From the NCBI GenBank assembly GCA_965238125.1, contig OZ250179.1:372001-436000 (forward strand): 64,000 bases of DNA. The letters run 5' to 3'. The notes beneath the pieces were generated by a model. The model saw only the letters and a program-made list of their open reading frames with translations, had not been told where the DNA came from and did no database searches. The stretch comes from UBA6623 sp965238125 (GTDB taxonomy: Bacteria > Acidobacteriota > Terriglobia > Bryobacterales > UBA6623). The translations under genes and the position numbers were made by a program. Positions 45,800 through 54,890 of the stretch are shown one piece after another (position 1 is the first letter of the stretch; every line of letters starts with the position of its first letter).

Positions 45800-46798
45800 C
45801 CCTCGCGGCTCGGTTTGGGGCAACCAGAGTAATGCCCGGATTTCCCCGAACTCGCGCGGCAACTTGTCCCAGGTTTCGCCGTTGTTGCTCGTGCGGTAAA
45901 TCTGTCCGCTCACCGTGTAGGCGTACACAAGCGCGGAGTCGGAGGGGTACAGGTCGAAGTCCCAAATCGTCGAGTTGGGCCGGCCCGGCAATGCAATAGG
46001 TTCCCATGAGCGCCCGCCGTCGCTCGATCGCCAGGCTGCCCCGGCAAATCCGGGCGGACCCTCTCCGTTGCCGAGAAAAATGACGTCAGGGCGATCTGTT
46101 TGCTGCACGATACCCCTGCAATAAGGCCATTCGAAGCGGTCGCCGACCTTCTGAGGGGTCCAGGTGAAGCCCTCGTCGGTGGAGATATTCAGGTCGTTGT
46201 TGGTCGCGGCGACGATCGTACGTGGCCGCCCGTTGCTCGCCGGCACGATCGCCAGGCCGTGAATATCCATCGACGACAGGCCTGACGAGCGCTGCTCCCA
46301 AGTTTCTCCGTTGTCGTCGCTGACCCAGACCGCGTCGATCTCGACGCCCGCCCAGAGCCGGTTCGGCTGCTCGGGATCGACCTTGATGGTCGTGACGCGG
46401 TTGAACCGCAACAGCGGATTAAAGCATTCCTCGGCGATCGGCGTATCGAGCTTGCGCCAGCTCTCGCCGCCGTCGTCGGAGCGGTAGAGCCGCGCCGGGC
46501 GGGTGCCGGCAAAAATCGTATCGGGCCGATCGCGCGGTACCAGCAACGACCACACCACCAGGTCGTTCATCGGGCTGTCGAGCAGCCGCCAAATGTCGCC
46601 CCCATCGTCGGTGCGGTAGCAGCCTTCGCTGGTACCGGCGTAGAGAACGTTTGCGTCGCGGGGGTCGGCGGCGATCGCCCGCACGTCGCATTCGACGAAC
46701 ATACCGTCCGCGCGCCGTTGCCAATGCTCGCCGCCGTCGCGGCTGCGCCAAAGTCCTTCTCCGACGGAGCCGAGGTAGACAGTGGGTAGAGAGGCCAT
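45797..46798 (-). CDS. BNR/Asp-box beta-propeller protein
   Basis: 333 residues from MASLPTVYLG. At least four Asp-box motifs are seen: SRDGGEHW, TDDGGDIW, SDDGGESW and SDDNGETW, later STDEGFTW and SSDGGRSW. This is a sialidase/Vps10-like propeller, but no catalytic sialidase residues are obvious and there is no signal peptide. It may be a structural or binding protein. Fifteen upstream codons are open; the chosen start leaves a normal first strand. Confidence 0.85.
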   Translation of the reverse strand: MASLPTVYLGSVGEGLWRSRDGGEHWQRRADGMFVECDVRAIAADPRDANVLYAGTSEGCYRTDDGGDIWRLLDSPMNDLVVWSLLVPRDRPDTIFAGTRPARLYRSDDGGESWRKLDTPIAEECFNPLLRFNRVTTIKVDPEQPNRLWAGVEIDAVWVSDDNGETWEQRSSGLSSMDIHGLAIVPASNGRPRTIVAATNNDLNISTDEGFTWTPQKVGDRFEWPYCRGIVQQTDRPDVIFLGNGEGPPGFAGAAWRSSDGGRSWEPIALPGRPNSTIWDFDLYPSDSALVYAYTVSGQIYRTSNNGETWDKLPREFGEIRALLWLPQTEPRG

Positions 46799-47001
46799 GG
46801 AATTCGTCAACCGGTTCGAACCGCGATCAAGGTCACCGACCACGATATCACGGTCCGCGGTTTCCGCGAGATGTCGTCGCCGCGCGTGTTCGGCCGGTGC
46901 GCCCCGGGGACTCCGACCAAACCGGTCCCGCGTTACAATGGCCCTACCGGACCGTTGTCGGGACTGATCTGTTGCAAGTCCGGCGTTTCGGCGGAGCCCC
47001 C

Positions 47002-49464
47002 GTGATCGGCCGACAAATCTCCCACTTCCAAGTGACCGCGAAGCTCGGCGAGGGCGGCATGGGGACGGTCTATAAAGCCGTCGACCTCGACCTTGATCGG
47101 CCGGTCGTGCTGAAGTTCTTGTTGCCGAACCTTTCGAGCGACGAGAATGCCAAGCAACGTTTTGTCCAAGAGGCGAGGGCGGCGTCGGCGCTCGACCACC
47201 CCAATGTATGCACGATTTACGAGATCGGCGAGGTCGACGGCGGTCAGGTCTTCATTTCGATGGCCTTCTACGAGGGCGATACGCTGCTTCAGAAGATCTT
47301 GGAAGGTCCGCTGCCCGTGGATGAGGCGCTCGATCTCAGCGCCCAGGTGGCGCGCGGATTGGCCAAGGCGCACGGACGTGAAATCGTTCACCGCGACATC
47401 AAACCGGCCAATGTCATCGTCACCACCGACGGCATTGCGAAGATTCTCGATTTCGGTTTAGCGAAACTCAGCCGCTCGCCCGATCTAACTGCTCCGGGGT
47501 CGGTCGTCGGCACGTTGGCCTACATGGCGCCGGAACCGCTGATGGGGATGCCGACCGATCATCGCGTCGATATTTGGTCCCTGGCGGCGGTGCTCTACGA
47601 AATGGTCACCGGCCGTCCGCCTTTTCAGGAAGAGTATCCGCAGGCGTTGGTCTATTCGATTACAAACGAAAACCCGCCGCCGGTTTCCGATTTCGTGAAA
47701 GGCGTTCCGGCCGCTGTCGAAGCGCTGATTGCCAAGGGGCTCGAAAAGGACGCCGCTGATCGCTATGCGGATGTTGGGGAGTTTCTCAGCGCTATCGAGG
47801 CTTGTCGCGGGGGCCGAAGCGATCCGCCCGCGCCCGGCGATCTCGAAAAGGCGGATGTCGACAGGACCGTGGTTTACGAACCCGAAGCCCCCGTTGCGTC
47901 GCCGCCCGCGGCTCCCGCCGCGGCTTCCCCCTCGTCTCCCCCCGTTTCAACGCCCGACCCGGGCACGGAAACTCAACCGGAAGCCGGCGAGCGGCGGCCC
48001 GAGATGGCCTATGTCTTGTTCCTCGATCTGGTCGGCTATTCCCGGATGACGCTCGACGATCAGGCGAGTCTGGTCAAGCGGCTGACCTCTGTGGTGGAAG
48101 ACACCGCCTGGTATCGCCAGGCTAAGAAAAGCGACGAGTTGATCGTCTTGCCGAGCGGCGACGGCATGGCGCTCGTCTTTCTGGGCAGTATGCGCGCGCC
48201 GGTCGAGTGCGCGGTCGAGATTTGGCGGGCTTTGACCTCGCGTCCCGACATCAAGTTGCGGATGGGCGCGCACTACGGCCCCGTCCTCGTGATCGAAGAC
48301 ATCAGCAAGCGCCGTAATGCCGCCGGCGGTGGCATTAACATGGCGCAGCGTGTGATGGACAAAGGCGACGAGGGTCATATTCTTGTCTCCGGCGCTGTTG
48401 CCGACGTGCTGCGGCAGCTTGGCGACTGGAAAGACGCGCTTGAGGATCTGGGTATTCAAGAGGTCAAGCACGGCGAGAAGCTGCACTTGTTCAATTTGTG
48501 TCGACCGGGTGATTTCGGGAACCCGGAAAGGCCGAGTAAAGTCGGTCCCGCGCCGGTGGCGGGAAAAGGCGGTTCAAAGAAGCTTTGGATCGCGGCGGCG
48601 GCGGCGGTCGTGCTGATCACCGTTTTGGCGGCCGGCGGATTGCGCTGCGAGATTTGGTCGGGCGCGCCGGGCTGCGCCGTGTCGCTGGCCTCCGAGCCTC
48701 TAGCACTGACCTATTGGATGACGGTGCAGCGCAACCGCGACGGCGAGCGGCTGGACCCGATTCGCGTGCCGGGCGAGATGATCTTCGAGGCGGGCGACTT
48801 GCTGGCGCTCTACCTGAGCAATGACGAGGCCGGGCATCTCTACATTGTCAACGAGGGACCGACGCCGAGCGGCGGACTACCTCAATATGTGTCGCTATTT
48901 CCGACCAGCACCATGAACCAAGGCCGGGCGCTGCTCGCCGCCGGCGGGGAAGTTCGTATTCCGCAACGCGGCGCTTTCATCCTCGATGCAGAACAGGGAA
49001 CCGAGAAGCTCTGGGTCGACTTGCTGGCGCTCTACCTGAGCAATGACGAGGCCGGGCATCTCTACATTGTCAACGAGGGACCGACGCCGAGCGGCGGACT
49101 ACCTCAATATGTGTCGCTATTTCCGACCAGCACCATGAACCAAGGCCGGGCGCTGCTCGCCGCCGGCGGGGAAGTTCGTATTCCGCAACGCGGCGCTTTC
49201 ATCCTCGATGCAGAACAGGGAACCGAGAAGCTCTGGGTCGTGTGGTCGCGCGAGCCGGTGGCGCAATTAGAAGCCATCGGGCTCGACGATGAGGCGAACC
49301 TGGGCGAGGTGCGCGATGGCGAAACGCGGAGAGAGTTGGCGGCGTACTTCGGCGCGTGGGATCCCGAACAAGTGAGCCGGCGGAGGCTCGAGGACGCCAA
49401 GCAGACGGTTCTCGAATCAGCGGGCGAGGTTTTGGTTCATTTGATCCGGTTGGAGCATTTGTAG
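47002..49464 (+). CDS. Ser/Thr kinase fused to class III cyclase domain and DUF4384-like domain
   Basis: 820 residues from GTG with GGAG 6 bp upstream. The kinase (8-270) has LGEGGMGTVYKA, Lys38, HRDIKPAN (130-137), DFG (150-152) and APE (MAPEPL). A Pro/Ala-rich linker leads to a class III nucleotide-cyclase-like domain (about 335-480: YVLFLDLVGYSRM, LPSGDGMALVF, LRMGAHYGPV). Catalytic competence is untested; NMAQRVMD replaces the usual NxxAR. A membrane helix (WIAAAAAVVLITVLAAGG) precedes an extracytoplasmic DUF4384-like region. That region contains an exact 222-bp tandem duplication (48796-49239). Confidence 0.92.
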   Translation: MIGRQISHFQVTAKLGEGGMGTVYKAVDLDLDRPVVLKFLLPNLSSDENAKQRFVQEARAASALDHPNVCTIYEIGEVDGGQVFISMAFYEGDTLLQKILEGPLPVDEALDLSAQVARGLAKAHGREIVHRDIKPANVIVTTDGIAKILDFGLAKLSRSPDLTAPGSVVGTLAYMAPEPLMGMPTDHRVDIWSLAAVLYEMVTGRPPFQEEYPQALVYSITNENPPPVSDFVKGVPAAVEALIAKGLEKDAADRYADVGEFLSAIEACRGGRSDPPAPGDLEKADVDRTVVYEPEAPVASPPAAPAAASPSSPPVSTPDPGTETQPEAGERRPEMAYVLFLDLVGYSRMTLDDQASLVKRLTSVVEDTAWYRQAKKSDELIVLPSGDGMALVFLGSMRAPVECAVEIWRALTSRPDIKLRMGAHYGPVLVIEDISKRRNAAGGGINMAQRVMDKGDEGHILVSGAVADVLRQLGDWKDALEDLGIQEVKHGEKLHLFNLCRPGDFGNPERPSKVGPAPVAGKGGSKKLWIAAAAAVVLITVLAAGGLRCEIWSGAPGCAVSLASEPLALTYWMTVQRNRDGERLDPIRVPGEMIFEAGDLLALYLSNDEAGHLYIVNEGPTPSGGLPQYVSLFPTSTMNQGRALLAAGGEVRIPQRGAFILDAEQGTEKLWVDLLALYLSNDEAGHLYIVNEGPTPSGGLPQYVSLFPTSTMNQGRALLAAGGEVRIPQRGAFILDAEQGTEKLWVVWSREPVAQLEAIGLDDEANLGEVRDGETRRELAAYFGAWDPEQVSRRRLEDAKQTVLESAGEVLVHLIRLEHL
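48796..49239 (+). repeat. Perfect 222-bp in-frame tandem duplication
   Basis: 48796-49017 and 49018-49239 are identical base for base and encode 74 residues twice (from DLLALYLSNDEAGHLYIVNE). There are no differences, so the event is very recent or an assembly error. Confidence 0.95.
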
Positions 49465-49577
49465 CGCGGGCTTTTCGTCGAGGTTCGGTCCGACCCCGCG
49501 GCAGGACAGGACTGTTCGAGCACAGTTCTTGCCCGTCCCGATCATGCGGAAACTGGTTGGAGAATTGAAGGCGGCTT

Positions 49578-49901
49578 ATGGCAAGTAAGAAGCAGTTGGC
49601 GGCGCAACCCTCGGTCGGCGACGAAGTGGTGGCGGGCTTGCGCAATGCGGTCCGTCACGCGAAAGGTCGCAACCGCGAAGTGAGTACGCACCGCGTCGCG
49701 GTTTCCGAGCGAATCGATGTGAAAGCCGTGCGCCGGAAACTTGGTCTTTCGCAGCAAAGCTTCGCGGCGCGCTTTGGGATCAGCACGGCGACGGTGCGAA
49801 ATTGGGAGCAAGGGCGACGACGGCCCGAGGGCGCCGCACGCGTTCTATTGACGATCATCGATAAGGAACCGGCGGCCGTTCGCCGAGCTTTGGACGCATA
49901 G
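49578..49901 (+). CDS. HTH antitoxin/transcription-regulator-like protein
   Basis: 107 residues. The C-terminal half is a Cro/CI HTH of the YiaG/HigA type: RVAVSERIDVKAVRRKLGLS, then QQSFAARFGISTATVRNWEQ and GRRRPEGAARVLL. Such proteins are usually paired with a RelE/HigB-type toxin gene upstream. The 113 bp upstream hold no toxin frame, so this is an orphan or a repurposed regulator. No clear promoter is seen. Confidence 0.85.
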   Translation: MASKKQLAAQPSVGDEVVAGLRNAVRHAKGRNREVSTHRVAVSERIDVKAVRRKLGLSQQSFAARFGISTATVRNWEQGRRRPEGAARVLLTIIDKEPAAVRRALDA

Positions 49902-49960
49902 TGGAACGATCAATGGCGCGCCCGCCGGCAATTCGGTCTGAACCGGCGCGAAAAAAGTCC

Positions 49961-51142
49961 TCAAGGCCGCGTGTCTGTTCCCCCGCTTAGCTTGTCGAGC
50001 GCGATCCGCGTCACCCCGACGTCTTCCTTGTTGATCGAATAGACGATGTAGAGGTGCCCCTTCCAGGCGAGGGCCGAGGGGTATTGCCAACCATCGAGCT
50101 TGTGTAGCCCCTCCCAACGCATCGAGGTCGGTTCGCCGCGTACAACGTAGGCGCGGTCGAAGGTGATGCCGTCGCGGCTCAGCGCGATGGTTAACGGGTT
50201 TCGCACCAGGTGAGCGCCGGGGTTGGTGATCAGGAAAGCCGTTCCGTCGGGCAGATTTCCGGCGCTGAAGCGGGCCGTCGAGTCGCGGAAATTCGTCTCG
50301 ACGGGTTGGGACCACGATTCCCCGTTGTCCGCGCTGATGGAGGCCCAGAGGCGATCGATTTCATTTTTCGTGCGGAAGACCATGACGATTGTGCCGTCGG
50401 AGCGGCGAAACCAGTTCGGCTCGGGAAATTGAAAAGCCTCGGCAGGCGGGATAACGCCGTCCTTCCAGCCGGACAGTCCGTCCGGCGAATCCGTGTACAT
50501 CAGGCGCGGTTGCGAGTCGGCGAACTGACCGGGCATCAGCAGGCGTCCTCCGGGCAGCGCGCGGGGCCTTTCGATGAAGAAACCCTCGGCAAGCCGCCGC
50601 GGCGGGCCCCAGGTTTCGGCGTCGGTCGAGGTGCGGGCGTAGAGGGCGTTGTCGGCGTGGATGGGGTGCTTGTCCATGATGGCCGTGTTGTAGGCGACCA
50701 AGGTATCGCCGGCGACGTGAAAGCCCGTCGCGACCGCGGCGAGTGGGCCGTCGGGGCCGTCGGGGTCTTCGGCGAGCACGACGGGGGTGCTCCATGCGAG
50801 GCCGTCGGACGTGTGGCTGTGGAGGATGCGCTGTCCGTTCTCGTCTTCGCCGACGAGGCCGTTCGACCACACGGCGCGCAGCCGATCTTGGAAGACGACG
50901 AGGTTGGGGTGATGGCAGAACTTGTAGCCGTCTTCCGCAGCGCGATAGAGGAGGGTTTGCTCGCTTTCGAGGGAAGGCAGCCCGAGAGTGATTTCGTTGG
51001 AGGGGTCGAAGAGTCCCTCGGCGGCTCGGATGGGCGGCGGGGGTGGTTTGGGGGCGCCCGGGTCTTCGCCGGTTGAGCCGCATGTGGCGAGGAACAGGGT
51101 GGCGGCGCCGGCAACGAGGGTGTTCTTGGTGATGCGGATCAT
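49961..51142 (-). CDS. Sialidase-like lipoprotein
   Basis: 393 residues. A lipoprotein signal peptide ends in FLATC (Cys21). The mature protein has repeated propeller strands with Asp-box-like segments (SADNGESW, STDAETWG, HTSDGLAWS) and resembles exo-sialidase-like glycosidases of the BNR superfamily; the catalytic Arg triad cannot be confirmed by eye. I start at 51142 because TACAAT ends exactly 6 bp upstream and the signal peptide begins there; a longer open extension to 51220 reads through this promoter. Confidence 0.85.
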   Translation of the reverse strand: MIRITKNTLVAGAATLFLATCGSTGEDPGAPKPPPPPIRAAEGLFDPSNEITLGLPSLESEQTLLYRAAEDGYKFCHHPNLVVFQDRLRAVWSNGLVGEDENGQRILHSHTSDGLAWSTPVVLAEDPDGPDGPLAAVATGFHVAGDTLVAYNTAIMDKHPIHADNALYARTSTDAETWGPPRRLAEGFFIERPRALPGGRLLMPGQFADSQPRLMYTDSPDGLSGWKDGVIPPAEAFQFPEPNWFRRSDGTIVMVFRTKNEIDRLWASISADNGESWSQPVETNFRDSTARFSAGNLPDGTAFLITNPGAHLVRNPLTIALSRDGITFDRAYVVRGEPTSMRWEGLHKLDGWQYPSALAWKGHLYIVYSINKEDVGVTRIALDKLSGGTDTRP

Positions 51143-51148
51143 GAGTAG

Positions 51149-51154
51149 ATTGTA
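51149..51154 (-). promoter_or_regulatory. TACAAT -10-like box, candidate leaderless start
   Basis: TACAAT on the minus strand ends 6 bp before the ATG of the sialidase-like gene. Confidence 0.5.
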
Positions 51155-51228
51155 CGCCGGTATGGGCCTACGGGCGGGGTGTGGGGAAGCCGGAACGAAA
51201 CCGCATCGAAACCGGGACATGTCGCCAT

Positions 51229-51268
51229 GAGTGGCGACACGGCACGCCTGGTGACGTGCGCCACGTCG
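51229..51268. repeat. Interspersed repeat E, copy 2 (inverted)
   Basis: Reverse complement of the 42694 unit; the arms GTGGCGCACG and CGTGCCGTGTCGCCA are shared while the central loop differs. Confidence 0.7.
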
Positions 51269-51289
51269 GGATTTTAAACCTTTGGGGGG

Positions 51290-52219
51290 CTACGGCTCGC
51301 GGTGCTCTTCGATCCAGTTTTCGACGATGCGGATGGCGGGCGGTTTTTCTTCATGCTCGCCGGTGGTCTCGATTACGAGGAAACGCTTGCCGTCGGCCGA
51401 GACGTCGTAGTTCGCCGTGGAAAAGTTGCGGAAGCCGGAGTGTTCAAAGAGCGGTTTGGCCGCGCCCGCGGATAAACCGTTCCGAGTCGAAATCGGGACC
51501 GCGATCAAGGTGTTTCCTTCCACGTAAAACAACGTCTTGCCGTCCCTCGACCAGGACAGTTGTCGCCCGCCCCGGGGCGAAATCCGCTGTTTGCCGCCGC
51601 CTTCAGGAAACGGGCGCACGTAAACATTGAACTGCCGACCGGCCTCGTCCGATAGGTAGGCGATAAAGCGACCGTCTGGTGACAGCCGGGCTCTTTGCTC
51701 GGCGAACTCCGTTCGCAGAAAGACGTGCTCGTCATACCCGCCGCCCGCCGCTTTGCGCTCCAAGTAGAGGAGGTCGTAGCGGGTTTGCAGACTTCGCCGA
51801 GAGAACACCAAATATTTACCGTCGGCGGACCACGAGCCGGCGCGATTTTCGTCCGGCGAACCGACAAGCAGTTCAGCTTCGCCGGTTCCATCCGCGGGCC
51901 GCTTGAAAATATTCAAGCCCCCGGTTGTCTCTCGGTCGGAGACGAAAGTAATCTCGTCGCCCGAAGGCGACCATCTCGGAAGCCCGTCCCAGCCGGGGTC
52001 GAATGTCAATCGAGTCTTAATCGAGCGCGTCAGGTCGTGGATCCAGATGTCGTAGCCCTCCGCGTCTTGACCCGCCACCAAGACACGCTTCGCATCGGGT
52101 GACAGCGATGGATAACGGAGGGAAATCTGCGGCTGCCCGACCAATCCCAGCGGTGTACCGGTCGCGTCGCGCCACCCCAGTTGTTGCGTCCCGCCGCAGA
52201 ACGAGTCAATGGAAATCAA
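51290..52219 (-). pseudogene. Detached C-terminal TolB/WD40-like propeller of a split kinase gene
   Basis: 309 residues without their own promoter or ribosome-binding site. The sequence consists of TolB-like blades (PSLSPDAKRVLV, PRWSPSGDEITFVS, GSWSADGKYLVFS, ARLSPDGRFIAYLS, LSWSRDGKTLFYV). It continues, after a frame change, directly from the end of the kinase frame at 52206-54164 (APSVAAD, then ISIDSF and GGTQQLGWRD). In acidobacterial relatives kinase and propeller form one protein. A 1- or 2-base indel near 52206-52219 is the simplest explanation. Confidence 0.8.
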
Positions 52220-54164
52220 TGTCGGCAGCCACGCTAGGCGCGCCTTGATGTTCCGAGATGGGGAAGGCTTCGCCGGAGACCTTCAACGTTGCAATCGAAA
52301 ACGGCAACGCCCATAGCCCGCTCTTGTAGCGATTGGTTTGGTAGAGAATGTGGCCGTTCGGAGAATAACTCGGGTAGGCACCCTCCGTTAGAAGTTGCCG
52401 TTCCCCAGTCGCGAGGTCCCGCAACGCGATGTCTCGATCCGAGGCGCTGCCGATCTCGTGCAGGATGACGCGGGCCGGTGAATCCAGGGGCAAGAAATGC
52501 GGGCCGGTGGCGCCGTTGCCTTTCTCGGTACGTTCGGGTTCGAAAAGCAACTCCGCTTTCCCGCCGCGCGCGGGTACCTCGTAAAGCTTCGCCGGCCCTC
52601 CAGAGGCGAAGACGATCGACTCGCCGTCGGGGCTCCAGGTCCCGCCTTGAAATACACCATTGGGGAGCGGGCAAAGCGACGTCGCGGGGCCGCCGTCAAC
52701 GGAGATCTTCTTCAACTCGCCCCCGGACGCGAAGCCGATGAAGCGGCTGCCAGTCGACCAGAAGGGCCTTTGCTCGGCGACGGCGATGCTGAGCTCGCGA
52801 GCCTGTTCCTGATCGAGGTCCCGAACCCACAGCGACGGATTGTCGGCGCCCGCGATGTAAGCGATGTGACGGCCGTTCGGGGAAACGGCCTGCCCTCCGC
52901 GAGCGACAACCAGGTCCTGCGGCGTGAAGGAGAAGCGTCGGACGGGTGGCCGGGGCGGCGCTTCGGTGAAGTGCAGCAGGGAAACGGCGACCAGGGCTAT
53001 CAACAACGCGGCGGAGATGATCCAGGACATTAGCGCGCGCCGGGCGGGTGCTTGCGGCGTAAGCGGGCCGTCGTGGGTGCTGACGAACTCAGCGGTGAGA
53101 GGGGTTTCGGGGCCGGGGGACGGTGGGACTAATGCGGCTTGGGGCGCGGGGGTGCCGGGGGTTTGGCCAGTTGTCGCCTGAGTCGGACCGGCTGGAGAGC
53201 CGGTCCGGACTGTTGGGCTAGGACCGGCACGAGTGCCGGTCGCTACTGGAGAGCCGGTCGCCGCGGGCGGGCGTGTGGTCAGGTGCTTTGCCGGGGGCCG
53301 GGGCGGCACCACACCCGAGGCGGCTCGCATTACCGTGGCGGAGCGCTCTTTGAGGCCGTCGGCCAAATTCTCGAGATCGACGATGAGGTCGGCGGCGGTG
53401 GAGTAACGGCGGTTGGCGTCTTTCGTGAGACATTTGCCGACGATGCGTTCGAGCTCCATCGGAACGCCGGTTCTCTGCGCGGTCAACGGCTCGGGCTCTT
53501 GGTGGACGATTTCGTAGAGCAGCGCTTGGGCATAGAGGCCCCGAAAAGGCGGCTTCCCGCAGACCATTTCATAAAGCACGCCGCCCAGCGCCCAAATGTC
53601 GGTGCGGTGGTCGACCTCCATGCCCTGCGTTTGCTCGGGGCTCATGTAGGCGGCCGTACCGAGCGTGGTATCCAACTCGGTGAGCTTCGAGCCCGCGATG
53701 AGCAGCGCCAGCCCGAAGTCCATGACGGTGACGTGGCCCTTGTCGTCGACGATGGCGTTGGCGGGTTTGACGTCGCGGTGAACGATGGCCTTTTCGTGGG
53801 CGGCTTCGAGGCCGCGCGCGATCTGGCGGGCGATGTCGAGCGACTGGGGAACGGGAACCGGGCCGGATTCGATTCGCTTGTCAAGGCTTTGGCCTTCGAT
53901 AAAGGCGAGCACCATGAAGGTTCGCCCGTCGGCCTCGGCGATTTCGTGAATGGGGCAAACGTTGGGATGCCGCAAAGCAGCGGCGGCCTTGGCTTCGCGC
54001 CGGAAGCGTTTGCGGGCGTCCTCGTTTTGGAGAAGATGATCCGCCAAAAACTTCAGCGCCACGGGACGGTCGAGTTTGGTGTCCTCGGCCTTGTAGACGA
54101 CGCCCATGCCGCCTTCGCCGAGCTTGGCGGTGATTTTGTAGTGGTTGATCGTTTGGCCGATCAC
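52206..54164 (-). CDS. Membrane Ser/Thr protein kinase, truncated by frameshift
   Basis: 652 residues from GTG, with TACAAT ending 6 bp upstream. Kinase domain 8-270: LGEGGMGVVYKA, Lys38, HRDVKPANAIV, DFGLAL, MSPEQ. A long Pro/Thr/Gly linker (about 280-375) contains palindromic DNA repeats. A membrane helix (WIISAALLIALVAVSLL) is followed by the first propeller blades (VSPNGRHIAYI, WSPDGESIVFAS). It stops prematurely at 52206; the remaining propeller lies in another frame (51290-52219). Kinase activity could survive, but the sensor is cut. Confidence 0.9.
   Translation of the reverse strand: MIGQTINHYKITAKLGEGGMGVVYKAEDTKLDRPVALKFLADHLLQNEDARKRFRREAKAAAALRHPNVCPIHEIAEADGRTFMVLAFIEGQSLDKRIESGPVPVPQSLDIARQIARGLEAAHEKAIVHRDVKPANAIVDDKGHVTVMDFGLALLIAGSKLTELDTTLGTAAYMSPEQTQGMEVDHRTDIWALGGVLYEMVCGKPPFRGLYAQALLYEIVHQEPEPLTAQRTGVPMELERIVGKCLTKDANRRYSTAADLIVDLENLADGLKERSATVMRAASGVVPPRPPAKHLTTRPPAATGSPVATGTRAGPSPTVRTGSPAGPTQATTGQTPGTPAPQAALVPPSPGPETPLTAEFVSTHDGPLTPQAPARRALMSWIISAALLIALVAVSLLHFTEAPPRPPVRRFSFTPQDLVVARGGQAVSPNGRHIAYIAGADNPSLWVRDLDQEQARELSIAVAEQRPFWSTGSRFIGFASGGELKKISVDGGPATSLCPLPNGVFQGGTWSPDGESIVFASGGPAKLYEVPARGGKAELLFEPERTEKGNGATGPHFLPLDSPARVILHEIGSASDRDIALRDLATGERQLLTEGAYPSYSPNGHILYQTNRYKSGLWALPFSIATLKVSGEAFPISEHQGAPSVAADIDFH
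53195..53265. repeat. Palindromes inside the kinase linker
   Basis: On the coding strand GACCGGCACTCGTGCCGGTC and GACCGGCTCTCCAGCCGGTC lie 13 bp apart, in frame, coding for Gly/Ser/Pro/Thr-rich linker. Their loops match those of palindromes A (CACTCGTG) and B (GCTCTC-AGC), but the stems are GACCGG instead of GACAA. Confidence 0.75.
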
Positions 54165-54170
54165 GCATCA

Positions 54171-54176
54171 ATTGTA
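54171..54176 (-). promoter_or_regulatory. TACAAT -10-like box of the truncated kinase
   Basis: TACAAT on the minus strand ends 6 bp before the GTG at 54164. Confidence 0.5.
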
Positions 54177-54272
54177 GCGCTCTTGCGGGAGAGTGAGGCC
54201 GGAAGGAGTCCGGCGCGGCGTGGGGGTGCAGTTTGCCGGCAATGACGGCGGGTCGTACTGTCTCTTGAGAAA

Positions 54273-54290
54273 GCCCGTTAAAACGGGCTG
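54273..54290. repeat. Hairpin AGCCCGTTAAAACGGGCT
   Basis: 8-bp perfect stem, like the cluster at 28035-28151. A similar imperfect hairpin (AAGCCGCGTAAACGCGACTT) lies at 54357-54376, at the edge of IS copy 4. 54177-54376 contains no gene. Confidence 0.7.
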
Positions 54291-54398
54291 AGGGCCGGAG
54301 TAAGTATGGGGTGTTGGGTGCCCGCCGTAAAACGACCGGCCTAACAAGAAAGAGGAAGCCGCGTAAACGCGACTTACTGAGTCTCGCATAATATACTG

Positions 54399-54890
54399 TC
54401 AATCGAGACAAAGAGAAGACTGTTTCCAGAAAGCGGTAATCAAGCGCGGTTTGCGGCGCATTCGCCGCAGCGCTTTGCGGGCGCGCTCGTCGAGTTCCCA
54501 GTAGTCCTTCGGGCAGACGTTGGGCAACTCGTGCTGCTTCCAGTACGCCCAAATGTATTCCACCGGGTTCAACTCCGGCGCATAGGGCGGCAAGTACTCC
54601 GTTGCGATGTGATCCTCGGAGAGCTGGATGAACTCCCGCACCAGGCGGCTGCGGTGCGCCGGCAGCCGGTCCCAGACGATCAGCAGTGGGCCGTCGATGT
54701 GGCGCACCAAAGCCTTCAGGAAGTCGATGACCTCCAGCTCGCCGATCGCGCCGGGATAGAGCCGGAAGTAAAAGTTGCGCAACGTCAGCCCGGCCGACAC
54801 CGACAGCTTGTCCCAGTTGAAGTTGAACTCCAACACCGGTGTCTCGCCGCGCGGCGCCCAGGTGCGGCAACGATGCGGCTTCTGACTCAA
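54399..54890 (-). CDS. IS630 transposase, frame B (DDE catalytic part), copy 4
   Basis: 163 residues identical to copies 1 and 3. Catalytic Asp in DRLPAHRS and Glu in LNPVEYIW. Confidence 0.9.
   Translation of the reverse strand: MSQKPHRCRTWAPRGETPVLEFNFNWDKLSVSAGLTLRNFYFRLYPGAIGELEVIDFLKALVRHIDGPLLIVWDRLPAHRSRLVREFIQLSEDHIATEYLPPYAPELNPVEYIWAYWKQHELPNVCPKDYWELDERARKALRRMRRKPRLITAFWKQSSLCLD

Noticed and set aside
46843..46843. Upstream start for the BNR protein (46843)
   Set aside because: The extra 15 residues are not part of a propeller strand and no ribosome-binding site precedes them.
52206..52219. Programmed frameshift in the kinase-propeller gene
   Set aside because: There is no slippery heptamer or homopolymer in the 14-bp overlap; an indel or sequencing error is simpler.
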